Assembly (NCBI GenBank): GCA_029962745.1
Contig: CM057152.1
Location: 21,463,250-21,527,249 of the forward strand
DNA: 64,000 nucleotides
Direction of reading: 5' to 3'
From: Echinometra lucunter
Taxonomy: Eukaryota; Echinodermata; Echinoidea; Camarodonta; Echinometridae
Shown here: piece by piece, positions 45,200-57,253 of the stretch
Position numbering within the stretch: the first letter of the stretch is position 1
Layout: every line of letters begins with the position of its first letter
The notes under the pieces: model-generated
What the model saw: only the letters and a program-made list of their open reading frames with translations
What the model was told of the DNA's origin: nothing
Database searches by the model: none
Program-made: the position numbers and the translations under genes

Positions 45200-48100
45200 T
45201 ATTCAGATCAGTGACAAGAGATCGGGCTTTTAATAGTTTGCATAAAACTCCGATATCGTGGACATAGAGGGCGCTCATGCAGAAACATCTTATCGGAGAG
45301 CCAACCGGGCGCAACCGGGGGTGTCAAAAGAAAAGATAAAAGTGCACGCTTCCGTTTTCGCTGCAAAAGGGCACGATGCCGTCTTGAATGGCAAGAGCCC
45401 TGACCCGTAGGAGAGAAAAATGGACAATGGAACGTTGAGCGGGTTCGCCGTGGAATATAAAGGTAAAGACGCACGCACACCTTTGACAAGCCGCCTAAGA
45501 CTGTCCGCATCACACGACTGAAGGATGCAGGCGCATTGATCAGCCCGAACGGCATCGTCTTGAACTGGTACAGTCCATCTGGCGTTAAAAACGCCGTTAA
45601 GGGTTTTGCCTCCTCGGTCAATGGCACCTGCCAATAACCCTTTGTAAGGTCGATCTTCGTGAAGTACTTATCATTCGCCAACTTCGCGAAAATCTCTTCC
45701 TGATCTGGTATTGGCTCAGCATCAGGCACAGTAACCAAGTTCAACTTTCGGAAATCGCAACAGAACCGATTTCTCCCGTCCTTCTTCTTTACAAGGACGA
45801 TCGGAGATGCGTAGGGCGATGATGATGGCTCAATGACGTTATACTCCAACATATCTCCTTAATCTCGTCCTTTACTACTTGTCGAAGCGCATGGGGTAAA
45901 GGGTATGGTCTGCTTCGAATAGGCCTGTCATCTGTAAGCTTGATATCATGAAAGCCTACCTTAGTCACCCCTGGCACATCGGTGAACACGTCACTATAAG
46001 CACGTGTTGAAGTTGTTTCTTCTGACGTTCAGACAGCGTGTCACTCATGGCGACGTCGTCGACGGTTTGAGTCTGTTGAAGATTTGGCAGTCGCAGGGGA
46101 TCATCCCTTGGTGCCATGCTGTTGTCCACCATTTCGACATCCTCTTCCTCTATCACCGAAGTCGCCGCCACATCCAGTGCTGTGGGTTGATCTGCTTCTG
46201 GCATTTGGTCTCGATCCCGTCGATGATACTTCTTCAAGAGATTGGCGTGGAACCGTCTTCCCAGTGTCAACACGGTAGTCCAACTTTCCTACAACATCAA
46301 CAACACGAAAAGGACCTTTCCAATGCATTAGCAATTTATTTCGGTCAGTAGGTAGTAACAACAACACATCGTCACCCACCTTGAACGTCATGTTCCTTGC
46401 CTTTCGGTTGTACTGGATGCGATACTTGTCATGGGACCGTTGCAGTTCACCACGGGCGAGCTCACACGTCTGCTGTAGCTTGCCCTTCAAATCGATGACA
46501 TATTGGTACGTCGACTTGGTCTCTGGTTCTGCATGGTTATTGGTCCAAAGCTCCTTAATCACCATCAGTGGTCCTCGAGCAACCCGACCGTACAGCAGCT
46601 CAAATGGTGCAAATCCAGTACTGTCATGCGGAGTCTCCCTGTAAGCGAAAAGCAAAGCATCTACATATCTATCCCAGTCAACCGGCCTCTCTTCACACAT
46701 CTTCTTAAGCATTGACTTAAGAGTTCTGTTGAACCTTTCCACTAGACCGTTGCAGGCTGGGTGGTACGGGGTAGTCGTAAAGTGAGTAATAGACAACAAA
46801 CGGCTTACCTCTCCCATGAGGTCAGAGGTGAACTGTGCCCCTCTATCTGTCAGCATCTCCCGTCGCAATCCAACCCTCGAAAATATACTCAGCAAAGCCT
46901 CGGACACTGTTGTAGTATCAATATGGCGAAGGGGAATTGCCTCTGGATAGCGCGTAGCATAATCCATCAGAGTAAGGATATATCGGTTGCCCTTCTCTGT
47001 CACTGGGGCGATGGGTCCCACGATATCGACTGCAGCTCTTCTGAATGGCTCGTCGATCAACGGAGTGGTTCCTAGGGGAACTTTCGTCACTCTGCCCTTG
47101 GGTAGCGATCTTTGGCAAACATCACACGACCGACAGTACCGCTTGACGTCAGAGTGAAGTCCTTGTCAAAAGAAATTGCCATCAGTTTCTCTGCCGTCTT
47201 CTTGGAACCTAAGTGCCCTCCCATTATAGACTCGTGAGCTATTTGCAATGCTTGTCTTCTGAACTTTTTCGGGACGATGAGCTGATAAGTCACATCTTCC
47301 TGTCTCCCACTGCGAACCTGGAATTCACGATACAACAAATGATCCTTCATTATGAACTTCGTTTTGTTACCAGTACGACTCACCGACACTTCCTGTCTCT
47401 CAACCTTCATACGGATACTGTTGAGTGATGGGTCATTCTCCTGAACCCGCCGAAACTCATCTGCTGTAACCGACTCATTCTGGTCTGGAACATTGAGTGC
47501 CCTTAAGGGTGCAGTCTTCTTCTCCCGCTGTCGCCGGGTCTCTACTGCAAGCCCTACTTCAGTCGTAGCATTTACTGGAGTCCATGAACGATCTGGATCG
47601 AATGGCTTCCGGATACCTGGTCCATTCCCTAAGATGAGATCGTATACAGGTTTCTGCACGCATAAAACTTCCAAGTTACCAGTATAATAAGGAGTATCTA
47701 CAAATACCTGTGCCACTGGAAACTTCCTGACAGTCCAGTCAATCAGCAGGCATGTCTTCACAACTCCAGTCATCTGATCAGCCGAAACCAAACCAGCTCT
47801 TGCGATGGCAGTTGAACATCCGCTGTCTCGTAACACTTGGACAGGTTGATCATTGAGAAAGCCTCTCTTCACCGGCATGGACCTGACAGACTTACTTCCA
47901 CAAGCTGCTGCACTCAGCATTGGCAAATCATCTTCCTCTCTGAGCATGGGCGTATCACCATTCCTATCACATGAGGAGCGTGAATCTATGAGCAGACATC
48001 CGAAGTCTCCAACAACATTCTCAGAATCACCAGAGTCTTCCATGTCTCGGTTGTCTTCTGGATGTGCTGATGATGTCGCTGTCGGCAAAGTAATGTCGTC

Positions 48101-49082
48101 GTTCTCCGACTTCTCTTTCTTCTTCCTTCTTGACTGGTTACTCTTCAGGCTGCTGTCGACATCAGTCAGTCCTGCTCCCAATCTTTCTGGTCTCAATCGG
48201 TTATCACAGTTCTTGGCGAAGTGTCCGTAGCTCCCACAGTTGTAGCACACCTTAGGGCTCTTCTGGGGACCAGCCTTCGGTTTCTCCTCCGCTTTAGATC
48301 TGTCTCCTTTGGACACTGTAGAAAAGGAAGAGGGGTTGCAAGAGTTACTGCTCTTACTACACTTACCATTCCATCCCGATTTAGTTTCTCTAAATCTTTC
48401 AGAGGATGGATTGAAAGAACCTTTGCTCTGTTGAAACTTACCACTGGACCATCCTGACCTAGCTTCAACATAACGTTCAGCAATTTCTACCAACTCTGTT
48501 AACGTCTTTGGATTCTGTTCTTTTATGAATAACACTAAATCCCGTGAACTGCTGGAGTAGAACTGCTCCATTAGAATTAACTGAACTAAACTTATGACTC
48601 CTTCAAGTTCGAAAGTTCTAACCATTTTTCGAGATAACCCCCTAATCTATTTACAAACTGTGCGGCCGTTTCTCCGTTATCTGGACGAGCCGTGCGAAGT
48701 TTCTTCCTGTATCCTTCACTAGTTAAAGAATATCGCTTTAGAATAGCTGACTTAAGTGTATGATAATCCTGAGCGTCCGAGTCTGACAACCTAGAATATG
48801 TATCTAATGCCTTACCTGTAAGCAATGCAAGTAAACTGGAAGTTTAGGGGGTCTGAGAGTTTGTGCAGTTCCCGCACTCCTTTCTCGATCCGCAGCTTTA
48901 GCTAATTCCAACTGTAGCGCCACTAATTCACTTTCTTCTTTCACCCTAGCTCGCGATTCAGCGCGTTCTGCTCTAGCGATTTCCTGTTGCTCCCGAATGA
49001 AATCCTGCAACTCACTGCCACTAAGGCCTAGCGTTTCTCCAATACGCGTGAGTTTCTCTAACTCCATCGTCAACAGCAACAA
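45200..49082 (-). pseudogene. Gmr1-like Gypsy retrotransposon copy 1, decayed gag-pol
   Basis: In transcription order (high to low coordinates) it holds gag (49082-48193), CCHC knuckle, protease DSG, integrase (to about 46100) and a partial reverse transcriptase (45852-45487). The RT has KKKDGRNRFCCDFRKLN, KIDLTKGYWQVPL and FKTMPFGLINAPASFSRV, but breaks off before the YxDD block. Integrase before RT is the unusual Gmr1-type order. Against copy 2 it has a ~110-bp deletion in gag (about 48828), a 4-bp deletion (about 48594), a 1-bp deletion (about 47180), an 8-bp deletion (about 46251) and a 2-bp insertion (about 45853). It cannot make the polyprotein. 45200-45487 is unrelated sequence of unknown origin; RNase H, polypurine tract and 3' LTR are absent. 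Confidence 0.9.
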
Positions 49083-49371
49083 TCACTCACACGAGAAATG
49101 GAACCAAGTGAATACTATTTTACTTACAGCTATGGAGCTTTAGCTTTTACCAGTGTCACAGTCTCAGCCAAATTCTATCTCCCTGGAAACTTCAGCACGC
49201 CACTGCTAATTGTCCTGTAAATGGATACCAAATAGAAACATGTACTGTAAGCCGAATTAAAGGACCTATCACATGCAGTAACAACAATCTTTTTACTGAG
49301 AGAGTATTTTTATATAATCAGTAATTATCTGTGACCAACAGTCCTATATTCCTAACATTTACGCTGTTTAT

Positions 49372-49389
49372 GTCCCTTCGCGGTCGCCA
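49372..49389 (-). other. Primer binding site, Gypsy copy 1
   Basis: On the - strand TGGCGACCGCGAAGGGAC follows the LTR after a 5-base spacer. It is complementary to the 3' end of a tRNA ending GTCCCTTCGCGGTCGCCA. That pattern fits tRNA-Arg(UCG), whose vertebrate version differs at one base as I recall it. Confidence 0.65.
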
Positions 49390-49394
49390 GAAAT

Positions 49395-50899
49395 TGTCGC
49401 AGAAACTTAGGAAACTATAAATTTAGTCAGGACATAAACAAATAATCTGTTCAGTCGAGTGATATGTTCAAAATATTGAAATTTAAATATTTATTACTGT
49501 ATCTCTTTGGTTTCACAATATTATTTGAGTTTACACACAGGAAATAAATCACCAGTGTTCTCTCATTAATGTACTTAAATAGACAATGTTGTTTTAATAA
49601 TTCAATTCAATTCAATAATTCAATTTACTTGCATTGAAATGATCCCAGATTTAAGTAATTTTAAAAAAGAACTGGGCACTTTCCTAAAATACAAAGCTCG
49701 CGAGAGTTCTCAACTACTGTCGCCCTCTATTGTCATCGAGTGGAACAGTTCATGGTTTGGACACTCGCGACGTCGATGAAGAGTTCATGGTTCGGTGACT
49801 TGCGACGTCTATAGACACTCTCGTTGTTAACCTCGATGTCGAATGGGTGTGGGTGCTCAATGGAGCTTCTGGATCTGGATACAGTTCCCGATTAAAAGGC
49901 TGTTTGAAAAATATTTATCACCCTAATTATAGAATGCATTACTCAATATAATCCTACAATGCAAATCATTAAATAGGAATACTATTCACTTTAATTTATT
50001 GGACAAATTGTCTCTTATTTGGCAACATATGCACATACAAGATACTTTAAACATAATTCATTAACATTTCCAAATATTTTGTAATAGTTAGCAAAAATTA
50101 ACAATACATGTCCTCTCTATCGTTGTAATTATTCATCATATATTTTCGGAGAGACCACGCTTTTATCTGGCACTGTAAGTATAATAAAATCACTAAATTT
50201 AACTTGTCTGATTACAATATAAATCAATCCTTTGTGGCTTACTTAATGTGAATTGACAGTTCCTATACATCCTCATTTTATTCATATTATATGTTCGTTC
50301 TTGTTATTAAGTGAATTCCACAAAGTATACAATTTACCTTATTTTTAATTATATACATGTTGACGTGGCAAATATAGATTAACCTAAAAGAAAAACAACT
50401 TACGTTATCTCGAACTTTACAAATGCAGGGCAGCTGTAGCATCCTCTGAGAGACAGAAAGGCGTGGAGACTGGAAGTTTGCTCCTCCGTCAAAATACGAA
50501 GATAAAGTGTGCCTAAAAGCAGCAAAACTGGTTCCAATCCTCGTCTGTTACACTCTCACTCACATACAAGGTGCTATTAAGTTAGCTGCCATTACGAGCG
50601 ACTGCCTGCTCAAACAAACACGTCTGTCGTGTAGCGAAGATGGTGGTGCAGTGCCTGCTTTCCACTGGCAAGGCACGCTACTCGGCAATATGCAAATTGG
50701 GGACGCTTGATACCAAAACAGCGAACCAATGTCCTGCCCTGAAATATGATCATGCGATCGTTAACAAAGCAGCCTGCGTCGGTCAGAGGTTAGCAGCAAG
50801 TTGCGCAAACTCCCAGACTAAAGGAATATTTTATCTGATTCAAACTGTAATTAAATAACGTTTCAAATTAAGAGTCGAAACATTGGCCTATTTGTGACA
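49395..50899 (-). repeat. 5' LTR of Gypsy copy 1, with 504-bp intron-like insert
   Basis: On the - strand it begins TGTCACAAATAGG (50899) and ends GCGACA (49395); the ends form the short inverted TGTC(A/G)C/G(C)GACA pair usual for LTRs. Compared with the LTR at 57277-58252 it carries 504 extra bases (49900-50403). Without them the two are collinear at ~1 kb. The likely 5-bp flank is ACTTG (50900-50904), but the other flank is lost. An AATTC-rich run lies at about 49603-49625. Confidence 0.8.
49900..50403 (-). other. Intron-like segment inside the LTR
   Basis: On the - strand it starts GTAAGTTG directly after CGAGATAAC and ends TTTTTCAAACAG directly before CCTTTTAATCGG. Removing it gives exactly the sequence of copy 2 at 57762-57763. 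There is no target duplication and there are no inverted ends, so an intron explains it better than a transposon. It is AT-rich. Confidence 0.7.
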
Positions 50900-51700
50900 A
50901 CTTGTCATTTCTTCACTAGGTATTCATGATCCAAAATATTCATGTGAATTTTCATTGTTTAAGGTTTCAATTTAGTTGACAAAATGTACTACAGTCTCGG
51001 TCAAGAACATAAATATCCAAATTACAAATGTACACGCATATGAATTTGTTTCTATGAAACTCTTTCTGAGCAAACTCATTACAAATGACTTGTAATAAAC
51101 TGTCATGATTATAAATAATATAATCTGTTACTAGCATCTGTGTCTGACTTACTGGTTTTAAGTAAAAATGTGTTATGTTTTCTAAAGAATACTGATATTC
51201 ATCCAAAATCCAAATATTATGCATATCATCCTGTCAAGAGATACTCACGATGAGCCTTAAATGTTTTTCATGGATAGTCTACCTTTCTGACTCCATGAAT
51301 TGTCAATCTCAAACAAGCCTTCACCGAAGACCTAATAAAGCCAAGTAGTCTATCACTTTCAGACCCTGACCAAAAATAAGAAAATAATAATAAAGTCAGT
51401 CTCTTTCTCAGACCTTTTAAAATATTGAAAATATAGTCTCATCGGCAGACCCCTAAATTCCTTTAAGAATAGTCTTGAAATAAGACTTAATTGGAACTGA
51501 AACGTAGTCTTATTACCAGAGACAAATTGAAATTTTGTGTTTTTCGCCAACATACTGAATTTTGTACAAATACCATAATTATCTCCTGGCTACATTTACA
51601 TAATCAGTACAATAATTGAAAGGTTAGATCTTCGCTCTTCATATTATAGCGGCCATTTCAGCGTGATATAATCACCAAAGCGTCCATCTCATCGCTCTAT
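50900..51700. other. Flank between Gypsy LTR and BEL element
   Basis: AT-rich, no gene. Downstream of the BEL pol stop on the - strand, so a BEL 3' LTR is expected here. I could not identify both ends, and there is no second copy to compare. Confidence 0.35.
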
Positions 51701-51704
51701 TGTT

Positions 51705-53336
51705 CAGGTGATTCTTTCCAAACATAGTTTATGCATTGGGCTCACAAGAGTGGTTGACTTGGTCTTCACCTTTGCAGTCCTGACCAACTGTCTCTACCAG
51801 CATAGGTCTCAGCTATTCTACCTATCAACCACTGATTTATTGGCAAATCTTCCATTATCAGTACAATGTCACCTACAGCTAGATTGTTCACTGGCACTGA
51901 CCACTTTCCGCGCTGTTGGAGGGCAGGCAGATACTCATGAGTCCACCTGCGCCAGAAGACATCAGCGAGGTACTGGATCTGACGCCATCTTCGTCGACTG
52001 TATAGATCGCTCTTACCAAACACATTCGAATGGAAGACATTGTTTTGCCTCAGAAGCAAAAAATGGTTTGGCGTTAATGGTTCAGGGTCCTTAGAGTCAT
52101 CAGAGACCACAGTGAGAGGACGATCGTTGATCACTGCTTCTACCAGACACATCAGAGTACACAAACCCTCATCAGAGAGAGCCTGCTGTTTCAGTAGAGC
52201 GCTCAAAACCTTGCGTACCGTTCTGATCTGTCTCTCCCACGAGCCCCCCCATGTGAGATGCACTTGGAGTGTTGAACTTCCAGTCTATGCCTTTCTGTAA
52301 CAAGTGATCTTGGATTTTCTGTTGATTCCAAGACCTGACTCCATCACGCAACTCACGTTCGGCCCCGACGAACCCGTTGTCACTTCTGATGACCTCTGGT
52401 TGACCCCGACGAGCCATGAACCTCTGAAGAGCGTTGATAAACGAATCCGTTTCCAAAGAGTGCAGTATCTCAGTATGCACTGCCCGTACCACCAGACAGG
52501 TGAAAATACATCCATATCTCTTCACATGAGACCTTCCCTGCTTTACCATGAAATGACCGAAACAGTCCATACCAACATAAGTAAACGGTGGTTTCTCTGC
52601 TTGCACACTGTCACTTGGTAGATCAGCCTTCTTCTGTGGGCTCGGAGTTGCTGACGTCCGCTTACACACCATACGGTTTCCACGTATTACCCAGTACTGT
52701 CTTCTGAGTAATGACAGCACGTATTCTCGGCCCGAGTGACCCGACATCTGATGAAGGTATCTTATGATCAGTCTCACAACATGATACATCTTAGGAAGGA
52801 TGATGGGATGTTTAGCCTTATCCTCTACTGAAGCATGCTGAAGACGTTCACCTACATGGATAACGCCATCATCAAACATCTTTGGATCCAACTTGGAAAG
52901 AGAGCTAGATTTCTTTACTCTGGATATCTGTTCTTTGCTCTCTCCTTCCTTTCTCACATCTTTCTGTAACACCTTGAGTTCTTCGGGAAAGCTCTGCTGC
53001 TGGACATACTTCAGCACTGCTAGATCAGCTTTCACCAGGTCTTCAGTCAGTCACATGACTCACGTCGAACCTTGCATTGTAGATACTTCCGAAACTGTAA
53101 CATCCTTGCCACAGCCTTCTTTAGTCTGTGCCAATCCGAGAAATAGCACAGCAACATCTCAGTCGCACCTACTTCAGTTGAATCTGTAGCAAACATCTTT
53201 GCTTGCACTGTGTCCTTCTTGACCTCTGGGTCAGCATCTCTGATAGGCTCCAAGCAATCCTGTTTGCTACGAAGGTCTTGAACCTTTTATCCTCGTTCTG
53301 AATGTACTGCAGTACTATTGTACTATCTGTCCAGAA
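51705..53336 (-). pseudogene. BEL/Pao retrotransposon, 3' part of pol
   Basis: Order on the - strand: RNase H tail ([15 protein letters not shown], then FKTFVANRI, at 53336-53240), the FSDWHRLKKAVARMLQF segment (about 53135), and the integrase zinc-finger part (YLHQMSGHSGREYVLSLLRR, about 52750). The catalytic core follows, with VGMDCFG (first Asp) and VIRSDNG (second Asp). After a frame change come GGSWERQIRTVRK (with the Glu), the NDRPLT block and, at about 51710-51780, a KLCLE-type C-terminus. Breaks: a frame change near 53255, loss of the second Cys pair after VCKR (about 52660), and a C7 run at 52244-52250 that shifts frame just before the catalytic Glu. The 5' part, including RT, lies in or beyond the gap. 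Confidence 0.85.
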
Positions 53337-53836
53337 NNNNNNNNNNNNNNNNNNNNNNNNNNNNNNNNNNNNNNNNNNNNNNNNNNNNNNNNNNNNNNNN
53401 NNNNNNNNNNNNNNNNNNNNNNNNNNNNNNNNNNNNNNNNNNNNNNNNNNNNNNNNNNNNNNNNNNNNNNNNNNNNNNNNNNNNNNNNNNNNNNNNNNNN
53501 NNNNNNNNNNNNNNNNNNNNNNNNNNNNNNNNNNNNNNNNNNNNNNNNNNNNNNNNNNNNNNNNNNNNNNNNNNNNNNNNNNNNNNNNNNNNNNNNNNNN
53601 NNNNNNNNNNNNNNNNNNNNNNNNNNNNNNNNNNNNNNNNNNNNNNNNNNNNNNNNNNNNNNNNNNNNNNNNNNNNNNNNNNNNNNNNNNNNNNNNNNNN
53701 NNNNNNNNNNNNNNNNNNNNNNNNNNNNNNNNNNNNNNNNNNNNNNNNNNNNNNNNNNNNNNNNNNNNNNNNNNNNNNNNNNNNNNNNNNNNNNNNNNNN
53801 NNNNNNNNNNNNNNNNNNNNNNNNNNNNNNNNNNNN
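53337..53836. other. Assembly gap, exactly 500 N
   Basis: A placeholder gap. It joins BEL sequence on the left to the Gypsy integrase C-terminus on the right, so the missing part must hold at least a Gypsy 3' half and a BEL 5' half. The real length is probably many kilobases unless one element is nested in or truncated by the other. Confidence 0.99.
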
Positions 53837-56800
53837 GTTTGAGTCTGTCGAAGATTTGGCAGTCGCAGGGGATCCTCCCTTGGTGCCATGCTGTTGTCCA
53901 CCATTTCGACATCCTCTTCCTCTATCACCGAAGTCGCCGCCACATCCAGTGCTGTGGGTTGATCTGCTTCTGGCATTTGGTCTCGATCCCGTCGATGATA
54001 CTTCTTCAAGAGATTGGCGTGGAATGTCGTTACCGTCTTCCCAGTGTCAACACGGTAGTCCAACTTTCCTACAACATCAACAACACGAAAAGGACCTTTC
54101 CAATGCATTAGCAATTTATTTCGGTCAGTAGGTAGTAACAACAACACTTCGTCACCCACCTTGAACGTCCTGTTCCTTGCCTTTCGGTTGTACTGGATGC
54201 GATACTTGTCATGGGACCGTTGCAGTTCACCACGGGCGAGCTCACACGTCTGCTGTAGCTTGCCCTTCAAATCGATGACATATTGGTACGTCGACTTGGT
54301 CTCTGGTTCTGCATGGTTATTGGTCCAAAGCTCCTTAATCACCATCAGTGGTCCTCGAACAACCCGACCGTACAACAGCTCAAATGGTGCAAATCCAGTA
54401 CTGTCATGCAGAGTCTCCCTGTAAGCAAAAAGCAAAGCATCTACATATCTATCCCAGTCAACCGGCCTCTCTTCACACATCTTCTTAAGCATTGACTTAA
54501 GAGTTCCGTTGAACCTTTCCACTAGACCGTTGCAGGCTGGGTGGTACGGGGTAGTCGTAAAGTGACTAATAGACAACAAACGGCTTACCTCTCGCATGAG
54601 GTCAGAGGTGAACTGTGCCCCTCTATCTGTCAGCATCTCCCGTGGCAATCCAACCCTCGAAAATATACTCAGCAAAGCCTCGGATACTGTTGTAGTATCA
54701 ATATGGCGAAGGGGAATTGCCTCTGGATAGCGCGTAGCATAATCCATCAGAGTAAGGATATATCGGTTGCCCTTCTCTGTCACTGGGGCGATGGGTCCCA
54801 CAATATCGACTGCAACTCTTCTGAATGGCTCGTCGATCAACGGAGTGGTTCCTAGGGGAACTTTCGTCACTCTGCCCTTGGGTAGCGATCTTTGGCAAAC
54901 ATCACACGACCGACAGTACCGCTTGACGTCAGAGTGAAGTCCTTGCCAGAAGAAATTGCCCATCAGTTTCTCTGCCGTCTTCTTGGAACCTAAGTGCCCT
55001 CCCATTATAGACTCGTGAGCTAGTTGCAATACTTGTCTTCTGAACTTTTTCGGGACGATGAGCTGATAAGTCACATCTTCCTGTCTCCCACTGCGAACCT
55101 GGAATTCACGATACAACAAATGATCCTTCATTATGAACTTCGTTTTGTTACCAGTACGACTCACCGACACTTCCTGTCTCTCAACCTTCATACGGATACT
55201 GTTGAGTGATGGGTCATTCTCCTGAACCCGCCGAAACTCATCTGCTGTAACCGACTCATTCTGGTCTGGAACATTGAGTGCCCTTAAGGGTGCAGTCTTC
55301 TTCTCCCGCTGTCGCCGGGTCTCTACTGCAAGCCCTACTTCAGTCGTAGCATTTACTGGAGTCCATGAACGATCTGGATCGAATGGCTTCCGGATACCTG
55401 GTCCATTCCCTAAGATGAGATCGTATACAGGTTTCTGCACGCATAAAACTTCCAAGTTACCAGTATAATAAGGAGTATCTACAAATACCTGTGCTACTGG
55501 AAACTTCCTGACGGTCCAGTCAATCAGCAGGCATGTCTTCACAACTCCAGTCATCTGATCAGCCGAAACCAAACCAGCTCTTGCGATGGCAGTTGAACAT
55601 CCGCTGTCTCGTAACACTTGGACAGGTTGATCATTGAGAAAGCCTCTCTTCACCGGCATGGACCTGACAGACTTACTTCCACAAGCTGCTGCACTCAGCA
55701 TTGGCAAATCATCTTTCTCTCTGAGCATGGGCGTATCACCATTCCTATCACATGAGGAGCGTGAATCTATGAGCAGACATCCGAAGTCTCCAACAACATT
55801 CTCAGAATCACCAGAGTCTTCCATGTCTCGGTTGTCTTCTGGATGTGCTGATGATGTCGCTGTCGGCAAAGAAATGTCGTCGTTCTCCGACTTCTCTTTC
55901 TTCTTCCTTCTTGACTGGTTACTCTTCAAGCTGCTGTCGACATCAGTCAGTCCTGCTCCCAATCTTTCTGGTCTCAATCGGTTATCACAGTTCTTGGCGA
56001 AGTGTCCGTAGCTCCCACAGTTGTAGCACACCTTAGGGCTCTTCTGGGGACCAGCCTTCGGTTTCTCCTCCGCTTTAGATCTGTCTCCTATGGACACTGT
56101 AGAAAAGGAAGAGGGGTTGCAAGAGTTACTGCTCTTACTAGACTTACCATTCCATCCCGATTTAGTTTCTCTAAATCTTTCAGAGGATGGATTGAAAGAA
56201 CCTTTGCTCTGTTGAAACTTACCACTGGACCATCCTGACCTAGCTTCAACATAACGTTCAGCAATTTCTACCAACTCTGTTAACGTCTTTGGATTCTGTT
56301 CTTTTATGAACAACACTAAATCCCGTGAACTGCTGGAGTAGAACTGCTCCATTAGAATTAACTGAACTAAACTTTCGTATGACTCCTTCAAGTTCGAAAG
56401 TTCTAACCATTTTTCGAGATAACCCCGTAATCTATTTACAAACTGTGCAGCCGTCTCTCCGTTATCTGGACGAGCCGTGCGAAGTTTCTTCCTGTATCCT
56501 TCACTAGTTAAAGAATATCGCTTTAGAATAGCTGACTTAAGTGTATGATAATCCTGAGCGTCAGAGTCTGACAACCTAGAATATGTATCTAATGCCTTAC
56601 CTGTAAGCAATGCACTTAAGTTGATAGCCCAAACATTTTGTGGCCACTGCTGTGCAGTAGCATATCTTTCGAAACGACTAAGGTAAGCATCTAACTGATC
56701 TTTACCCTCATTAAAAACTGGAAGTTTAGGGGGTCTGAGAGTTTGTGCAGTTCCCGCATTCCTTTCTAGATTCGCAGCTTTAGCTAATTCCAACTGTAGC

Positions 56801-56964
56801 GCCACTAATTCACTTTCTTCTTTCACCCTAGCTCGCGATTCAGCGCGTTCTGCTCTAGCGATTTCCTGTTGCTCCCGAATGAAATTCTGCAACTCACTGC
56901 CACTAAGGCCTAGCGTTTCTCCAATACGCGTGAGTTTCTCTAACTCCATCGTCAACAGCAACAA
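53837..56964 (-). CDS. Gmr1-like Gypsy copy 2, gag-protease-integrase
   Basis: An open frame of ~1042 codons from ATG 56964 (or 56949, MELEKL) to the gap. Residues 1-70 are a charged coiled-coil-like head. About 84-245 is a capsid region whose last part (LVQLILMEQFYSSSSRDLVL, then VEIAERYVEAR) is SCAN-like. A CCHC knuckle is CYNCGSYGHFAKNC (313-326), and the protease active site is DSG at 453-455. The integrase has an HHCC-type finger (H650, H657, C687, C690) and the catalytic triad D720, D780, E816 with exactly 35 residues between D2 and E. A GPF module follows at 957-959, then an acidic linker. RT and RNase H should follow but lie in the gap. No stops or frameshifts are visible, so this copy may be recent. 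Confidence 0.9.
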
Positions 56965-57253
56965 TCACTCACACGAGAAATGGAACCAAGTGAATACTAT
57001 TTTACTTACAGCTTTGGAGATTTAGCTTTTACCAGTATCACAGTCTCAGCCGAACTCTATCTCCCTGGAAACTTGAGCACGCCACTGCTAATTGTCCTGT
57101 AAATGGATACCAAATAGAAACATGTGCTGTAAGCCGAATTAAAGGACCTATCACATGCAGTAACAACAATCTTTTTACTGAGAGAGTATTTTTATATAAT
57201 CAATAATTATTTGTAACCAACAATCCTATATTCCTAATATTTCCGCTGTTTAT

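Noticed and set aside
46004..48457. + strand frames of 60-125 codons over Gypsy copy 1 (and 53856-56507 over copy 2)
   Set aside because: Antisense shadows of gag-pol; the same shadows appear in both copies because the sequence is shared.
53169..54111. Frames across the second N gap, including the apparent 1213-codon one
   Set aside because: They join BEL and Gypsy fragments or unknown sequence. Only the real parts on each side are annotated.
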